Below are positions 44,101-53,364 of a DNA stretch of 64,000 nucleotides, one piece after another. The notes under the pieces were generated by a model. The model made no database searches. It was not told the DNA's origin and saw nothing but the letters and a program-made list of their open reading frames with translations. Each line of letters starts with the position of its first letter. Within the stretch, counting starts at the first letter, position 1. Source of the DNA: Candidatus Cryptobacteroides intestinavium (GTDB lineage Bacteria > Bacteroidota > Bacteroidia > Bacteroidales > UBA932); NCBI GenBank assembly GCA_017694845.1, contig JADIMI010000066.1:1-64000 (forward strand), read 5' to 3'. Both the position numbers and the translations under genes were made by a program.

Positions 44101-45145
44101 TGGAGAGGGAATACGGAAGCCGGTCGAATGTATAGGAAGTGAAAGTCGTGGCACTGTGGGCATACATTATCACACCCCGGCCATCCGTCCCTATCCATAC
44201 AATATCCTGGTTCCTGTCCTTGAGCAGGGAGAAGACCCCGCACCAGATATCAAGCCTTGACTTTCTGTATATGGTCCTGCCCCCCCTGGAGACACTGTCC
44301 AGCCTGGTGACACCGTTATACAGGAATGCAAGCATAAGGTCATCTCCATCCCACACTATGTCCGAGACCTCCCCGTGCTCGCGTATCTCGGACGAGACAT
44401 CGCACAGAAAAGTCAGGCTCCTGGAAGAAATGTCATAGAAACTGAGCCTGCCCGCAGTGTCAAGTATAAAGAACCCGCCTCTGTCATAGAACGCTGCAGA
44501 ACAGCCACCGGGGATGGACATCCGTTCCGGAAGACCCAGGGACACGGGGCCGCCATTCATCGGAAAGACCAGGTCGGTCACCGATATTCCGGAACGTGTC
44601 ACGACCCACAGCATATCACTGTCATCTATATGCATTTCCAGCAGAGCGGACGACTTGAGGAAATCCGGTCTGCCTATCTCCTCGAATTCATCCGATGCCG
44701 GCGAATAGCCGTACAGTCTGTCATCGGCAGTCAGGACCACCGCCACCTCACCGCTCCTTGCCGCGAACCTGTACATCCCCTGAAACTGTCCGTGACGGCT
44801 GACCATCCCATCATATCCGAGAAGATCGAGTCCATAGTTTGTCCTTATCCAGAACAGGGAATCAGCCGTAGGTACGATCTCTTCGATAAGATTTCCTGAA
44901 AGCTGTCTCCCTGACACGTGATCCCCGGGATAAATGCCCACCTTGCCGCCATCCCACCAGTTCAGCCCATCGCAGGAGCCGAACCATACCATCCCGTTAT
45001 GGTCCTGTGCAAGGGAAAGCACTGAATTATTGGAAATCCCCTCCCTGCTGGAGATGGTCCTCATATTGTCCGCGACAGCGGGAATGGCGTACATAAAAGA
45101 CAATGCCGCCACTATGTATAATCTAATATGACCGGATACCTGCAT
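41144..45145 (-). CDS. degenerate hybrid two-component-type regulator of the mannan locus (AraC output)
   Basis: A 1333-residue one-protein regulator. The ATG at 45145 gives a signal peptide ending AIPAVADN. Periplasmic part: about fourteen Reg_prop propeller blades (GMVWFGSCDGLNWWDG, LLWIGSEGTGLNYW, GTLWVATKGEGILAVP) and a Y_Y_Y domain, then one transmembrane helix (ARLAYAGLLMAVCVPSVIFF). Cytoplasmic part: HisKA-like, HATPase-like, receiver-like and an intact AraC HTH at the end (AEKMGMSLRALYYRLDGLL, VDEVMDKCGFTNRGTFFRNF). The histidine box reads VAQELSAPL with Gln829 where His is expected; the N-box is LLSTAFSRA without its Asn; the glycine boxes are absent; the receiver has Glu1130 for Asp, Leu1182 for Lys and no acidic pair. 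It is divergent from susC, so it probably controls the mannan locus. Confidence 0.85.
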   Translation of the reverse strand: MQVSGHIRLYIVAALSFMYAIPAVADNMRTISSREGISNNSVLSLAQDHNGMVWFGSCDGLNWWDGGKVGIYPGDHVSGRQLSGNLIEEIVPTADSLFWIRTNYGLDLLGYDGMVSRHGQFQGMYRFAARSGEVAVVLTADDRLYGYSPASDEFEEIGRPDFLKSSALLEMHIDDSDMLWVVTRSGISVTDLVFPMNGGPVSLGLPERMSIPGGCSAAFYDRGGFFILDTAGRLSFYDISSRSLTFLCDVSSEIREHGEVSDIVWDGDDLMLAFLYNGVTRLDSVSRGGRTIYRKSRLDIWCGVFSLLKDRNQDIVWIGTDGRGVIMYAHSATTFTSYTFDRLPYSLSKPVRALEIDSEGTLWVATKGEGILAVPDFYSQERITHDNSFLLNSGNAPLVSETVYAFEESRRGLLWIGSEGTGLNYWSFRDRRMHILEGNLPDDLKFVHGLYESSRDTLWVATVGCGVFRLLVSGPDSRPYVKEYEKMDFGKDIGENNFFFSVSPDADGSILFGNRGAGLVRLDPVTDGYSIYSFAAGRSEIADDVWTMCRDTDSTLWVGTSWGMFPAEAEMTGHRPVQSSVHSILEDNSGYLWASTNRGLVRYDITDSSTVSYGYSYGLGVMEYSDGAAFADTVSNILFFGGTNGFTSVRQGSYRDREYNPPLKFRKTRIGDRISVIESGCRQPSVTVPPGEHLYMLEVSALDYINGSNYVYSYSLSPKADEWIETPREISLATLEPGRYELYVKYRNPVTGYESEPYGIDIRVVPYWYSSTGARLAYAGLLMAVCVPSVIFFRRRRRRLAEEKSRQMEAARKEEMLESKVQLLEAVAQELSAPLTMISGPCRQILQYGRSDAFVKSHSEQILRQSYKLFDLLSLFRDFSGTGDIEPRLFSVSDVVSKVTSSYSRIAEENGVALSVSVQRHIVWGSDPASMASISDILLSTAFSRAEKGSSIEFSLFADASFLNMSVSFMAESRQKDEIRAVLDRYSLLERLSGNMKNDSFREDLRLAACSSIAGRLGGNIVPFFEKDMIVLSVTLPFIGDSSEKEETPEEIGVAQQESIPYGFSLQQERQKSFEGIEGRRLMYIAGADVEMMNFVADLFSTEFNIRMFRSANEVRAALAATHPDIMVVENMAAGNDAIELVSSVKSDRLTSHIPVILLSLFRYEDDRLKSVESGADICIALPFDVRYLKAAASQLLSRMRSLQNYWQSGVSAYEFTDGKKLRREDKDFIDKLFRIISENISDGRLTTAVIAEKMGMSLRALYYRLDGLLTVTPSSIIKEYRIRYAGQLLLTTDMSVDEVMDKCGFTNRGTFFRNFSSRYGMTPKAYRQSQPH

Positions 45146-45163
45146 ATCATACTTCTTTGAATA

Positions 45164-45171
45164 CAAATATA
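45164..45171 (-). promoter_or_regulatory. -7 box of the regulator gene
   Basis: TATATTTG on the minus strand, 18 nt before the regulator ATG, fits TAnnTTTG. No -33 TTG at the expected distance. Confidence 0.45.
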
Positions 45172-45225
45172 CTGATGTAATACTAAAATTGCACATAATC
45201 GTACAGAATAAACTGTGGCGGGAAA

Positions 45226-45233
45226 TACATTTG
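45226..45233 (+). promoter_or_regulatory. -7 box of the mannan-locus susC
   Basis: TACATTTG fits TAnnTTTG and lies 29 nt before the susC ATG. There is no TTG at 19-20 nt upstream, which suits a promoter that needs the divergent AraC-type regulator. The 54 bp between the two divergent -7 boxes is the likely binding region; I see no clear repeat in it. Confidence 0.5.
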
Positions 45234-45262
45234 CAGAAAACGAATCACATAAAGCACTAATT

Positions 45263-48200
45263 ATGGACAACATTCTATCCTTATCTGTACGTGCGCAGAA
45301 TAAGGGACTGCTGAGGGCGATAATCTGGCTGCTGATCGCAGCCGGACTTTTTGTCGTTCCGGTATCCCTCTCCGCACAGGGACATATATGTTCCGGTACA
45401 GTCTCAGATTCTGATGGTAATCCTGTCCCTGGAGCATTCGTGCTCATACAGGGCACCCAGGATGGTACATCTACGGACGAGAACGGAGAATTCTCTCTGA
45501 CCGTGCCTGCAGGCGCAACCCTCGAATTCTCATGTCTCGGATACAAGACAGTGACAACAGAACCCGGAGACAGGGCTGTCATCAATGTCATCCTTGAAGA
45601 TGATATGACATCCCTTGATGAAGTGGTCGTGATCGGCTACGGTACGACGACAAGACGGCGCTCGGTAGGAGCGGTGGACCAGGTGAAATCGGAAGTGCTC
45701 GAGACCAGATCCGTCGCCAACCTGACACAGGCCCTTCAGGGTACATCCCCATCACTGGTCATCCAGCAGAGAAGCTTCAACCCTAACGACCAGCAGCTGA
45801 ACATCAACATCAGGGGTATCGGCACGATGAACAACAACGACCCTCTGATAGTCATCGACGGGCTTGTCACTGACAACTCGGCATTCAGCAAGCTGAACCC
45901 TCAGGACATCGAATCAGTCTCCGTCCTGAAGGATGCCGGTACCGCTGCAATCTACGGTTCCCGCGCTGCCAACGGTGTACTTCTCGTCACTACGAAGAAA
46001 GGCCAGAAGAACCAGGCCCCTCAGGTCAACCTGTCGGCAATGCTGGGATGGCAGGTCCCTTATTCCATGTTCCGACCGGTGGAAGGCTGGCAGAACGCTA
46101 CGCTTCTCAACACCGCAAGAGCCAACGCCAATCTCGATCCATCCTTCACGTCAGAACAGATCCGTGACCTCTATGAAAACGGGAACGGCACCTGGTATTT
46201 CGATGAGATCATGCAGACCGCTCTCCAGCAGAACTATAACGTGAGCGTATCAGGAGGAAGCGCAAACACCACATATATGGTGTCCGCAGGATATTTCGAC
46301 CAGGGGAGCAACTTCATCGGCCCGGACTACGGGGTAAAGCGCTACAATGTCAGGGCGAATGTAGCGACTGATTATAAAAGGGTGAAATTCACCGCCCTGC
46401 TGTCCTACAACCGGAGCGACAGCAGGAACACGGTGGACAGTAACGCAATCCCGAACTCGACCCGTATCCCTACCTATTACTACTACAGGCAGCAGGATCC
46501 GGAAACCGGACGGTATCTGGTGAACGACCTGCTTACGGACTTCAACTCATTGGGTCTGCTCAAGGATGGCGGCTACGACAAATACAACAATGACTACATC
46601 AATGCCAACGCATCCCTCGAGGTGAAGATCATCGAAGGCCTGAAACTGCGCGGCACACTCGGGGCGGATATCTACTCCAACCACCGCTATACCAGGACAT
46701 TCACTACAGAATTCTATAACTACCAGGATATCGACGGAGAACCGAGACTCAACAATACTGACCGCAGGTCCGAGGACTGGAACGAGAAATCCTGGCTGAT
46801 CAACTCCCAGATAATGCTGGACTTCGACAGGACATTCGCCGAAAAGCACCACGTATATGCCCTTCTCGGTGCATCTAACGAATCATACACAAGACAGGGC
46901 AACCAGATCCGCATACTCAGGGTGGATGATGAACTCGGCATCCAGGGAAGCGATTCGGAGATTGACACCGGAGGTTCCTACATCACTCCGGAAAGCACTA
47001 CCAGGACAAGCCTGACATCCGTATTCGGCAGGGTAGGATATGACTATGCGGAGAAATATTTCATCGAAGGGACATTCCGTTACGACGGATCCTCCAAATT
47101 CGCAAGCGACTACCGCTGGGGATTCTTCCCTTCCGTATCTGCAGGCTGGTCGATCTCGGAAGAACCGTGGATGGCAGAATGGAACCAGAAGATGGGACTC
47201 CTGAAGATAAGGGCATCTTACGGTACTCTCGGTAACCAGGCGGTCTCCGACTACCAGTATTTCACCACATACGACGTATACACGAATACATACGGATTCA
47301 ACAATGTGGCCGTAGCCGGGGCAGGATTCCAGCTCGGTACCGACAATCTCCAGTGGGAAGTCTCAAAGACGCTGAATGTCGGATTCGATGCAGGATTTTT
47401 CAAGAACAGCCTGACAATAGGGTTCGACTACTTCAACAAGCACACTACCGACATCCTTATCACACCGGAGACCCCTCTTCACCTCGGTACGACCCTCAAC
47501 AGCTACAATGCAGGAGAGATGAGGACCCAGGGATGGGAACTTACGGTCAACTGGTCCCGCTTCACTGATGACTGGACGCATAACCTGACATTCAATATCG
47601 GAGACTCCTGGAACAGAGTCCTGCATTTTGAAGGATACGAACAGATCAGCCAGTCCGATGAGATCTACAGGATCATACGTGAAGGGCTGCCGCTCTATTC
47701 ATACTTCGGGTACAAGACAGACGGTTTCTTCCAGAGCTATGAAGAGATAGAGAACTCCGCACTGCCGGCCGGTATGTCCGGACAGCTGCATCCGGGAGAT
47801 GTCAAATATGTCGACCAGAACGGAGATGGAGTCATAAACGAGAACGACAGGGTATATCTCGGAAATGCGTTCCCTCGTTACACGTTCGGTCTCAACTATG
47901 CTGTCAGCTGGAAAGGCATAGACTTAAGCATAATGTTCCAGGGTGTCCTCAAGAGGGATATGATGCTCCGCGGTGAGCTGGTGGAACCTTTCCACGAGAA
48001 CTACGGATATACGATGTATACGCATCAGCTTGACTACTGGACTCCGACAAACACCGATGCAAGGTGGCCGAGACTGACATATACATCAGCCCAGTCCGAG
48101 CAGAACAACTACGGATACTGTTCTGATATACAGATGTTCAATGCAAGCTATCTGCGTCTGAAAGACCTCCAGATAGGCTATACGTTCCCGAAGAAATGGA

Positions 48201-48391
48201 TGGACAAGGTCGGCATCGAGAAGCTCAGGATATATTTCGATGCCCAGAATCTGTTCACTGTCAGCGGCATCTCATTCCTGGATCCGGAATCTTCAGAATT
48301 CGGTAACAGTATGAATGCCGGAGGAGCCAACTCGGGAAGAAACTACCCTAACCTCCGCTATTTCGGTATGGGGCTTGACTTCACATTCTGA
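45263..48391 (+). CDS. SusC-family TonB-dependent transporter (mannan locus)
   Basis: A 1042-residue outer-membrane transporter. I chose the ATG at 45263, which follows the -7 box and gives a signal peptide ending VSLSAQG; a GTG at 45215 is upstream of the promoter. Carboxypeptidase-regulatory-like domain at about 35-110 (GTVSDSDGNPVPGAFVLIQG), plug at about 120-240 (SLDEVVVIGYGTTTRR, NINIRGIGTMNNNDPLIVID, SVSVLKDAGTAAIYGSRAAN), barrel to the C-terminal GMGLDFTF. No STN domain. Imports alpha-mannan oligosaccharides by inference from the GH76 and GH125 genes downstream. Confidence 0.93.
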   Translation: MDNILSLSVRAQNKGLLRAIIWLLIAAGLFVVPVSLSAQGHICSGTVSDSDGNPVPGAFVLIQGTQDGTSTDENGEFSLTVPAGATLEFSCLGYKTVTTEPGDRAVINVILEDDMTSLDEVVVIGYGTTTRRRSVGAVDQVKSEVLETRSVANLTQALQGTSPSLVIQQRSFNPNDQQLNINIRGIGTMNNNDPLIVIDGLVTDNSAFSKLNPQDIESVSVLKDAGTAAIYGSRAANGVLLVTTKKGQKNQAPQVNLSAMLGWQVPYSMFRPVEGWQNATLLNTARANANLDPSFTSEQIRDLYENGNGTWYFDEIMQTALQQNYNVSVSGGSANTTYMVSAGYFDQGSNFIGPDYGVKRYNVRANVATDYKRVKFTALLSYNRSDSRNTVDSNAIPNSTRIPTYYYYRQQDPETGRYLVNDLLTDFNSLGLLKDGGYDKYNNDYINANASLEVKIIEGLKLRGTLGADIYSNHRYTRTFTTEFYNYQDIDGEPRLNNTDRRSEDWNEKSWLINSQIMLDFDRTFAEKHHVYALLGASNESYTRQGNQIRILRVDDELGIQGSDSEIDTGGSYITPESTTRTSLTSVFGRVGYDYAEKYFIEGTFRYDGSSKFASDYRWGFFPSVSAGWSISEEPWMAEWNQKMGLLKIRASYGTLGNQAVSDYQYFTTYDVYTNTYGFNNVAVAGAGFQLGTDNLQWEVSKTLNVGFDAGFFKNSLTIGFDYFNKHTTDILITPETPLHLGTTLNSYNAGEMRTQGWELTVNWSRFTDDWTHNLTFNIGDSWNRVLHFEGYEQISQSDEIYRIIREGLPLYSYFGYKTDGFFQSYEEIENSALPAGMSGQLHPGDVKYVDQNGDGVINENDRVYLGNAFPRYTFGLNYAVSWKGIDLSIMFQGVLKRDMMLRGELVEPFHENYGYTMYTHQLDYWTPTNTDARWPRLTYTSAQSEQNNYGYCSDIQMFNASYLRLKDLQIGYTFPKKWMDKVGIEKLRIYFDAQNLFTVSGISFLDPESSEFGNSMNAGGANSGRNYPNLRYFGMGLDFTF

Positions 48392-48414
48392 CACCGGACA
48401 TAAACTTTTGAAAT

Positions 48415-50025
48415 ATGAAACATTTATATAGAACAATCCTTGCCGGGACCCTGGTGCTTGCCGCAGGCTGCAATTCTCTGGACCAGGTCCCGACCGACAG
48501 ATACACCGACAGCACGTTCTGGACTTCCATAGACAGGGCGCAGTCGGTACTGAATATGGCATACAACCAGATGTACGCCCAGAACAAGATATGGTTCGAT
48601 GAATGCCTGAGCGACAATCTGTACGAAATGAGGGGAAACCCGGACTCCAGGCAGATACGCACCGGGACCGCCACGGCATCTCTCGGGGTCTTCGAATCTG
48701 AATGGAAGTGGCTCTATCAGGGCATCAAGACCACCAATGTCTTCATGGACAACATAGACCTCGTCCCTGATATGGATCCAGAGGCCAAGATGGATATGAT
48801 AGCACAGATACGTTTCATCAGGGCATACCTGTATTTCAGGGCTGTGAACTTCTACGGGGCTGTACCGTTCTTCCTGAGCGACATCTCCCTGGATGAATCC
48901 AAAGCATCCACAAGGACACCGAAGGACGAGATCATTCCACAGCTGATCTCTGAACTGGAAGCGATAATCCCTGACCTTCCTTCCAGGGATGAGCTGTCCG
49001 CAGCGGAGAACGGAGAGATCACAAAGGCTGCGGCAATGGTACTGCTGGCCAGGATATATCTCTATGAAGGGGATATGCAGGAAGTGGCCGATATCTGTGA
49101 TGAACTGATACATAACCAGGGCGAATACGGCACCTACTCGCTGTTCAATACGGCGACAGACCATTGCTCGGCATACGAGAACCTGTTCATGTCGGCATAC
49201 GAATACAATTCTGAAGTGATCCTCGACTATTCCGCAATGGAGACTGTCAAGCAGTGGTCATTCAACAATATGGCGCCGATATCAGCCGGGGCAGCCCTCA
49301 CGCAGCAGTGTCCTACACGTTCTCTGGTGGATGACTATCTGATGCAGAACGGAATGGAAATCACTGAAAGTGGATCAGGGTATTCGGAAAACGATCCGTA
49401 CACCAACAGGGATCCCCGCCTGCTTGCAACCGTCGCCTGCCACGGGAAGACGTGGAAAGACCATGACAACAGCGGCAACTATACAGAATGGACGCTTGAC
49501 GTGACCGGCGGGAACGATGCATTCGGAATCGGAGGCAACACCACATGTACAGGCTTCTATGTGCGCAAATATTTCGACCTCGACCACGGTCTTGAACTCA
49601 GGCACTGGAACAATATCATAATGATGAGATATGCGGATGTGCTGCTGATGTACGCCGAGGCCAAGCAGGCACTGAACGAGTTCGACCAGACTGTCTGGGA
49701 CGAGACCATCCGGCCTATACGCGAACGTGCCGGATTCGATGCAGGCGCATGCTCCTATCCGACAAATGTAACAGGTGACGATATGCGCGACCTCATCCGC
49801 AGGGAACGCAGATGCGAGCTTGCCCTCGAAGGCCTGAGATATTATGACCTGCTCCGATGGGATATTACGGACACAAGCCTTAACGGACCGATAGTGTCAT
49901 CCGTAGAGACAGGAAGCATAACGGTGGACAATTTCGTCTTCACGGAGCGAGACAGGCTGTGGTCGGTTCCTCAGTCTCAGCTCGACCTGGTTCCTTCCCT
50001 CAGGCCGAACAATCCAGGCTATTGA
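48415..50025 (+). CDS. SusD-family glycan-binding lipoprotein (mannan locus)
   Basis: A 536-residue surface lipoprotein (lipobox LAAGCNSLDQVPTD). SusD signatures: FWTSIDRAQSVLNMAYNQMY, QIRFIRAYLYFRAVNFYGAV with the classic RAYLYF helix, and the C-terminal RRERRCELALEGLRYYDLLR followed by LWSVPQSQLDLVPSLRPNNP-type ending. It begins 23 bp after susC and should cap that transporter and bind mannan fragments. Confidence 0.93.
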   Translation: MKHLYRTILAGTLVLAAGCNSLDQVPTDRYTDSTFWTSIDRAQSVLNMAYNQMYAQNKIWFDECLSDNLYEMRGNPDSRQIRTGTATASLGVFESEWKWLYQGIKTTNVFMDNIDLVPDMDPEAKMDMIAQIRFIRAYLYFRAVNFYGAVPFFLSDISLDESKASTRTPKDEIIPQLISELEAIIPDLPSRDELSAAENGEITKAAAMVLLARIYLYEGDMQEVADICDELIHNQGEYGTYSLFNTATDHCSAYENLFMSAYEYNSEVILDYSAMETVKQWSFNNMAPISAGAALTQQCPTRSLVDDYLMQNGMEITESGSGYSENDPYTNRDPRLLATVACHGKTWKDHDNSGNYTEWTLDVTGGNDAFGIGGNTTCTGFYVRKYFDLDHGLELRHWNNIIMMRYADVLLMYAEAKQALNEFDQTVWDETIRPIRERAGFDAGACSYPTNVTGDDMRDLIRRERRCELALEGLRYYDLLRWDITDTSLNGPIVSSVETGSITVDNFVFTERDRLWSVPQSQLDLVPSLRPNNPGY

Positions 50026-50062
50026 TATGGCAGGGACACAACCAAACATAATTTATGATACT

Positions 50063-51181
50063 ATGAAAAGGAAATTTTATATCATATACGCACTGGCCAT
50101 CATCGCAGGTGCCGCCGGCTGTTCCGACAAGATGGTCTTCCGGACCGGTTCGGTAAGCCCGGTAGAGTCGCTCATTACACCGGAAGATGGCACCTATATC
50201 GAACTTCAGAGTTCAAGCACAGCCACGACAGAATTCCGCTGGTCTCCTGCCTACGCTGAAGACGGAAACCCTCCGCAGTATGAAGTAGTGTTCTACTCCG
50301 AACCGGATGGAGAGATAGTGTACAGGGTAGATGCAGGATTCAGCACCTCTGCCGGAATACCTCACAAGGAACTCAACAGCGCCGCCCGTGCCGCCGGGAT
50401 AGAGACCGGCGCCGATGGCACTATGTACTGGGCTGTAGTCGCAAGCCGCGGCATCACCCAGTCTGAAGTGACCGTGACACCGTACAGCCTTGAAGTCACT
50501 AGGCTTCTCGGATTCGAAGAGATACCTGAGGCCCTGTACATTACCGGCGCCGGATCTGAAGGAGGCGATGACATTTCAGCAGCCTGCAAGGCAATCAACG
50601 GGACCGAAGAAGGGACATTCATCTTCTACCACCAGCTCAAGGCAGGCCAGGGATTCACCTTCATCGATTCCATGGATGAAGGCCACAAGACCTATACCGT
50701 CACGGATGGCATCCTGGATGACCAGAGCACGGTGCCTGCGACAGTAGCTGAAGATGGACTCTACAGGATCGCCCTGGACTTCAACATCAGGTCCATAACC
50801 TTCGAGCCTGTGACAAATGTCATATTCAACTTCGCAGATTCATTCGAGACGGCAATGACATACATCGGCAACGGTATGTGGAAACTGACTGGGTACTCTG
50901 TAGCCTTCATAGACCACGGCTCCTGGGAGGAAGACAGGTACAACTTCCGAGCAATGGTAGACGGCACAGAAATGCTGTGGGGCTATGAGGCCGGTGACTC
51001 CAGCAGGCCTGGATCATTGACCGGATCATATTTCTACGTATACGAATATGTATACGACGGAAACAGATGGCAGAACCCGTACAAGTTCGCTGACAGCGTC
51101 AACGGATCCACAGTGGACATCACACTGTATATGAACGGGGATATGGATCATCCTACGCACATTATTGACAACATCAGATAA
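50063..51181 (+). CDS. SusE-like outer-membrane lipoprotein
   Basis: A 372-residue predicted surface lipoprotein. The ATG at 50063 gives MKRKFYIIYALAIIAGAAGC; the earlier ATG at 50027 would add twelve unlikely residues. The N-terminal SusE-type domain (SLITPEDGTYIELQSSS, TEFRWSPAYAEDGNPPQYEV) is followed by two beta-rich binding modules (YITGAGSEGGDDISAAC; NGMWKLTGYSVAF). In starch and other systems SusE/F proteins bind glycan at the surface without enzymatic activity. Starts 37 bp after susD. Confidence 0.8.
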   Translation: MKRKFYIIYALAIIAGAAGCSDKMVFRTGSVSPVESLITPEDGTYIELQSSSTATTEFRWSPAYAEDGNPPQYEVVFYSEPDGEIVYRVDAGFSTSAGIPHKELNSAARAAGIETGADGTMYWAVVASRGITQSEVTVTPYSLEVTRLLGFEEIPEALYITGAGSEGGDDISAACKAINGTEEGTFIFYHQLKAGQGFTFIDSMDEGHKTYTVTDGILDDQSTVPATVAEDGLYRIALDFNIRSITFEPVTNVIFNFADSFETAMTYIGNGMWKLTGYSVAFIDHGSWEEDRYNFRAMVDGTEMLWGYEAGDSSRPGSLTGSYFYVYEYVYDGNRWQNPYKFADSVNGSTVDITLYMNGDMDHPTHIIDNIR

Positions 51182-51193
51182 TCTTGAACGATA

Positions 51194-53353
51194 ATGAAAC
51201 ATCTTATATATATGATGACCGTCATCCCGGCCGCTGCTCTGCTGATGCACGGCTGCGAGATGGAGATGGAATATCAGGACACTGAATTTTCTGCAGTAGA
51301 GAACCTGACCTATCCATCTGACGGCTACAGTCTGGAACTTATAAACAAAGACTTCGCAGACTTTACGTTCGAATGGGAGGCCGCCTCTGTCGGCAACCCA
51401 TCCTATTCCGTCATTTTCTACGGAAGCGATGCCGCCACGGAACTCGGCCGGTACGAATCCGATGAGAACGGCACCAAGAATATGCTTACCATGCCGCAGC
51501 CTGATCTTGTCGAACTGGCCGAGATGGCAGGCATTGAAGCCGAGGAAACGGGAGACCTGTACTGGACGGTATGCGCCAGTACAGGCCAGGCTTCCCAGCA
51601 GACTCTTCCGCAGGCAAGGAAGCTGACTGTCACCAGGGATGCATCCCCGGTATCCGCACCATACAGGCTCTTCATCACCGGTGAAGGGAGCGAGACGGGA
51701 GCCGATGTCACCGCCGCCCGCGAAATGATCACGACGGAAGAGGGAGTATTTTCTCTGACATCCGAAATCTCCGGAGATTTCTGTTTCGTCAACCGGGCTT
51801 CAGAAGGAGCCAGAAGGACATTCTACATAACTTCTGATGGCAAGATAACCTCGGATGCGGAGAATGCCGCTGCAGTTTCAGACGGAATATACAGGATAGT
51901 CCTGGATTTCAACCGGAACACGGCTGAATTCACCTCCATTTCCGATGTATGCCTGTACTGTGCCGACAATACTCTCCTCTCGGAAATGGAATATGAAGGC
52001 AACGGAGTCTGGTCGACGCCATCCGGCTTTTCAATATGGACAGACAGGGATGACCGTTACCGTTTCCTCGCAGAAATGGATGGAAAGCAGGTGATCTGGG
52101 GCTCGACACGCACGGACAGGGATGCATCCGATCCGGGAAACGTGGATTCAGAGAATTCATACTTTGACATCCACGTCATCGAAAACCAGGACTACATCAA
52201 CGACAGCTACCAGTCCTGCTATAAACTGCACTCCCCTGTCAAAGGGCTGGACTGCACGATATCCATACAGACCAACCGTTCCAGCTGGAACCATATCTTC
52301 GATTTCGGCTTCGACCTCGATGACATACCTGTCGTAGGTGCACTGACATCCCCTGAAGAGAATGCATCCATAGAACTTCTGACCATCAGCGGATCCAATG
52401 AGACATTCGCATGGGAGACCCCTGAGGAAAGCCCTCAGCTTGCACTGACATCATATTCAGTGGTATTCTTCAGTGACGAGGCGGGAAATTCAAGGATAGC
52501 ATCCGTAAGCGCCGGATACAACAGTTCCGTATCGGTCAGCCACCAGGATCTGGAAAGCATCGCCACAAGCGCCGGCATAGCCGCCGGCTCGGCAGGCGAC
52601 ATCTGGTGGGGAGTGGAGACCTCCCTTATCGGGAACACTGCGATGTCATCCGTCATCCGTCACATAACAGTCACCCGTATGAAAGGCGTCCCTGAGAGAA
52701 TGTATTTCACAGGAAGCGCGACTGAATTCGGCTCGGGCTATGGAGCGATGAAGACCACCGGGACAGGAGAATTCGAGATATACACACAGCTGACCAACGG
52801 ACAGAGCTACAGCATCACGGACAGCAATGACGGCAGCGGAAGGCACTTCTCGGTCAACAATGGATTCGAAGAGACCGGCTCCGCATCCACCTGGACCGGA
52901 GAGACAGGAATCTACCGCATCAATATCAGCTATATGGACAACTCCGCCACTGTGGAGCACATCACGGAAGTCTATATGCAGTCATGCGTGGACAAGAGCA
53001 ACCATATAATGCTCGAATACACCGGCAACGGAATCTGGTACAAGGGAGAGTTCGCTCCTGACTTTGTAAAGGATTTCGCCGACACAAGGTTCTTTGTCAA
53101 GATGGTGATAGACGGCAAGACCTGGAAGCTCGCCCACCAGAAAGATTTCGGAGGTGCCGATCCGACAAGCCCATATCCGGAAGGAGACCCGGCATACCAG
53201 ATATCGTTCTGGGATGACAATTCCGACTGGGACTACCACTACAAAGTCCTGCAGTCATACAGGGGACAGAACACCAAACGGATCAATCTGACCGTGAATT
53301 GTTCCCCTGAAGTAGAAAATTACTATGTTTATGTGGAATTCCTTGACAATTAA
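51194..53353 (+). CDS. double-length SusE-like lipoprotein with duplicated modules
   Basis: A 719-residue predicted lipoprotein (lipobox ALLMHGCEMEME). It contains two copies of the SusE-type unit: copy one at about 35-375 (ENLTYPSDGYSLELINKD; FITGEGSETGADVTAA; YEGNGVWSTPSGFSIW) and copy two at about 385-719 (LTSPEENASIELLTISG; FTGSATEFGSGYGAMK; YTGNGIWYKGEFAPDF). Each copy is as long as the whole preceding gene product, so the region has three SusE units. It lies 12 bp after the shorter gene. Tandem binding modules suggest avidity for a long branched glycan. Confidence 0.78.
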   Translation: MKHLIYMMTVIPAAALLMHGCEMEMEYQDTEFSAVENLTYPSDGYSLELINKDFADFTFEWEAASVGNPSYSVIFYGSDAATELGRYESDENGTKNMLTMPQPDLVELAEMAGIEAEETGDLYWTVCASTGQASQQTLPQARKLTVTRDASPVSAPYRLFITGEGSETGADVTAAREMITTEEGVFSLTSEISGDFCFVNRASEGARRTFYITSDGKITSDAENAAAVSDGIYRIVLDFNRNTAEFTSISDVCLYCADNTLLSEMEYEGNGVWSTPSGFSIWTDRDDRYRFLAEMDGKQVIWGSTRTDRDASDPGNVDSENSYFDIHVIENQDYINDSYQSCYKLHSPVKGLDCTISIQTNRSSWNHIFDFGFDLDDIPVVGALTSPEENASIELLTISGSNETFAWETPEESPQLALTSYSVVFFSDEAGNSRIASVSAGYNSSVSVSHQDLESIATSAGIAAGSAGDIWWGVETSLIGNTAMSSVIRHITVTRMKGVPERMYFTGSATEFGSGYGAMKTTGTGEFEIYTQLTNGQSYSITDSNDGSGRHFSVNNGFEETGSASTWTGETGIYRINISYMDNSATVEHITEVYMQSCVDKSNHIMLEYTGNGIWYKGEFAPDFVKDFADTRFFVKMVIDGKTWKLAHQKDFGGADPTSPYPEGDPAYQISFWDDNSDWDYHYKVLQSYRGQNTKRINLTVNCSPEVENYYVYVEFLDN

Positions 53354-53364
53354 ACAGTATAGCG

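Noticed and set aside
45215..45262. GTG start for the mannan-locus susC giving 16 extra residues
   Set aside because: The GTG lies upstream of the -7 box, and the extra residues would precede the signal peptide.
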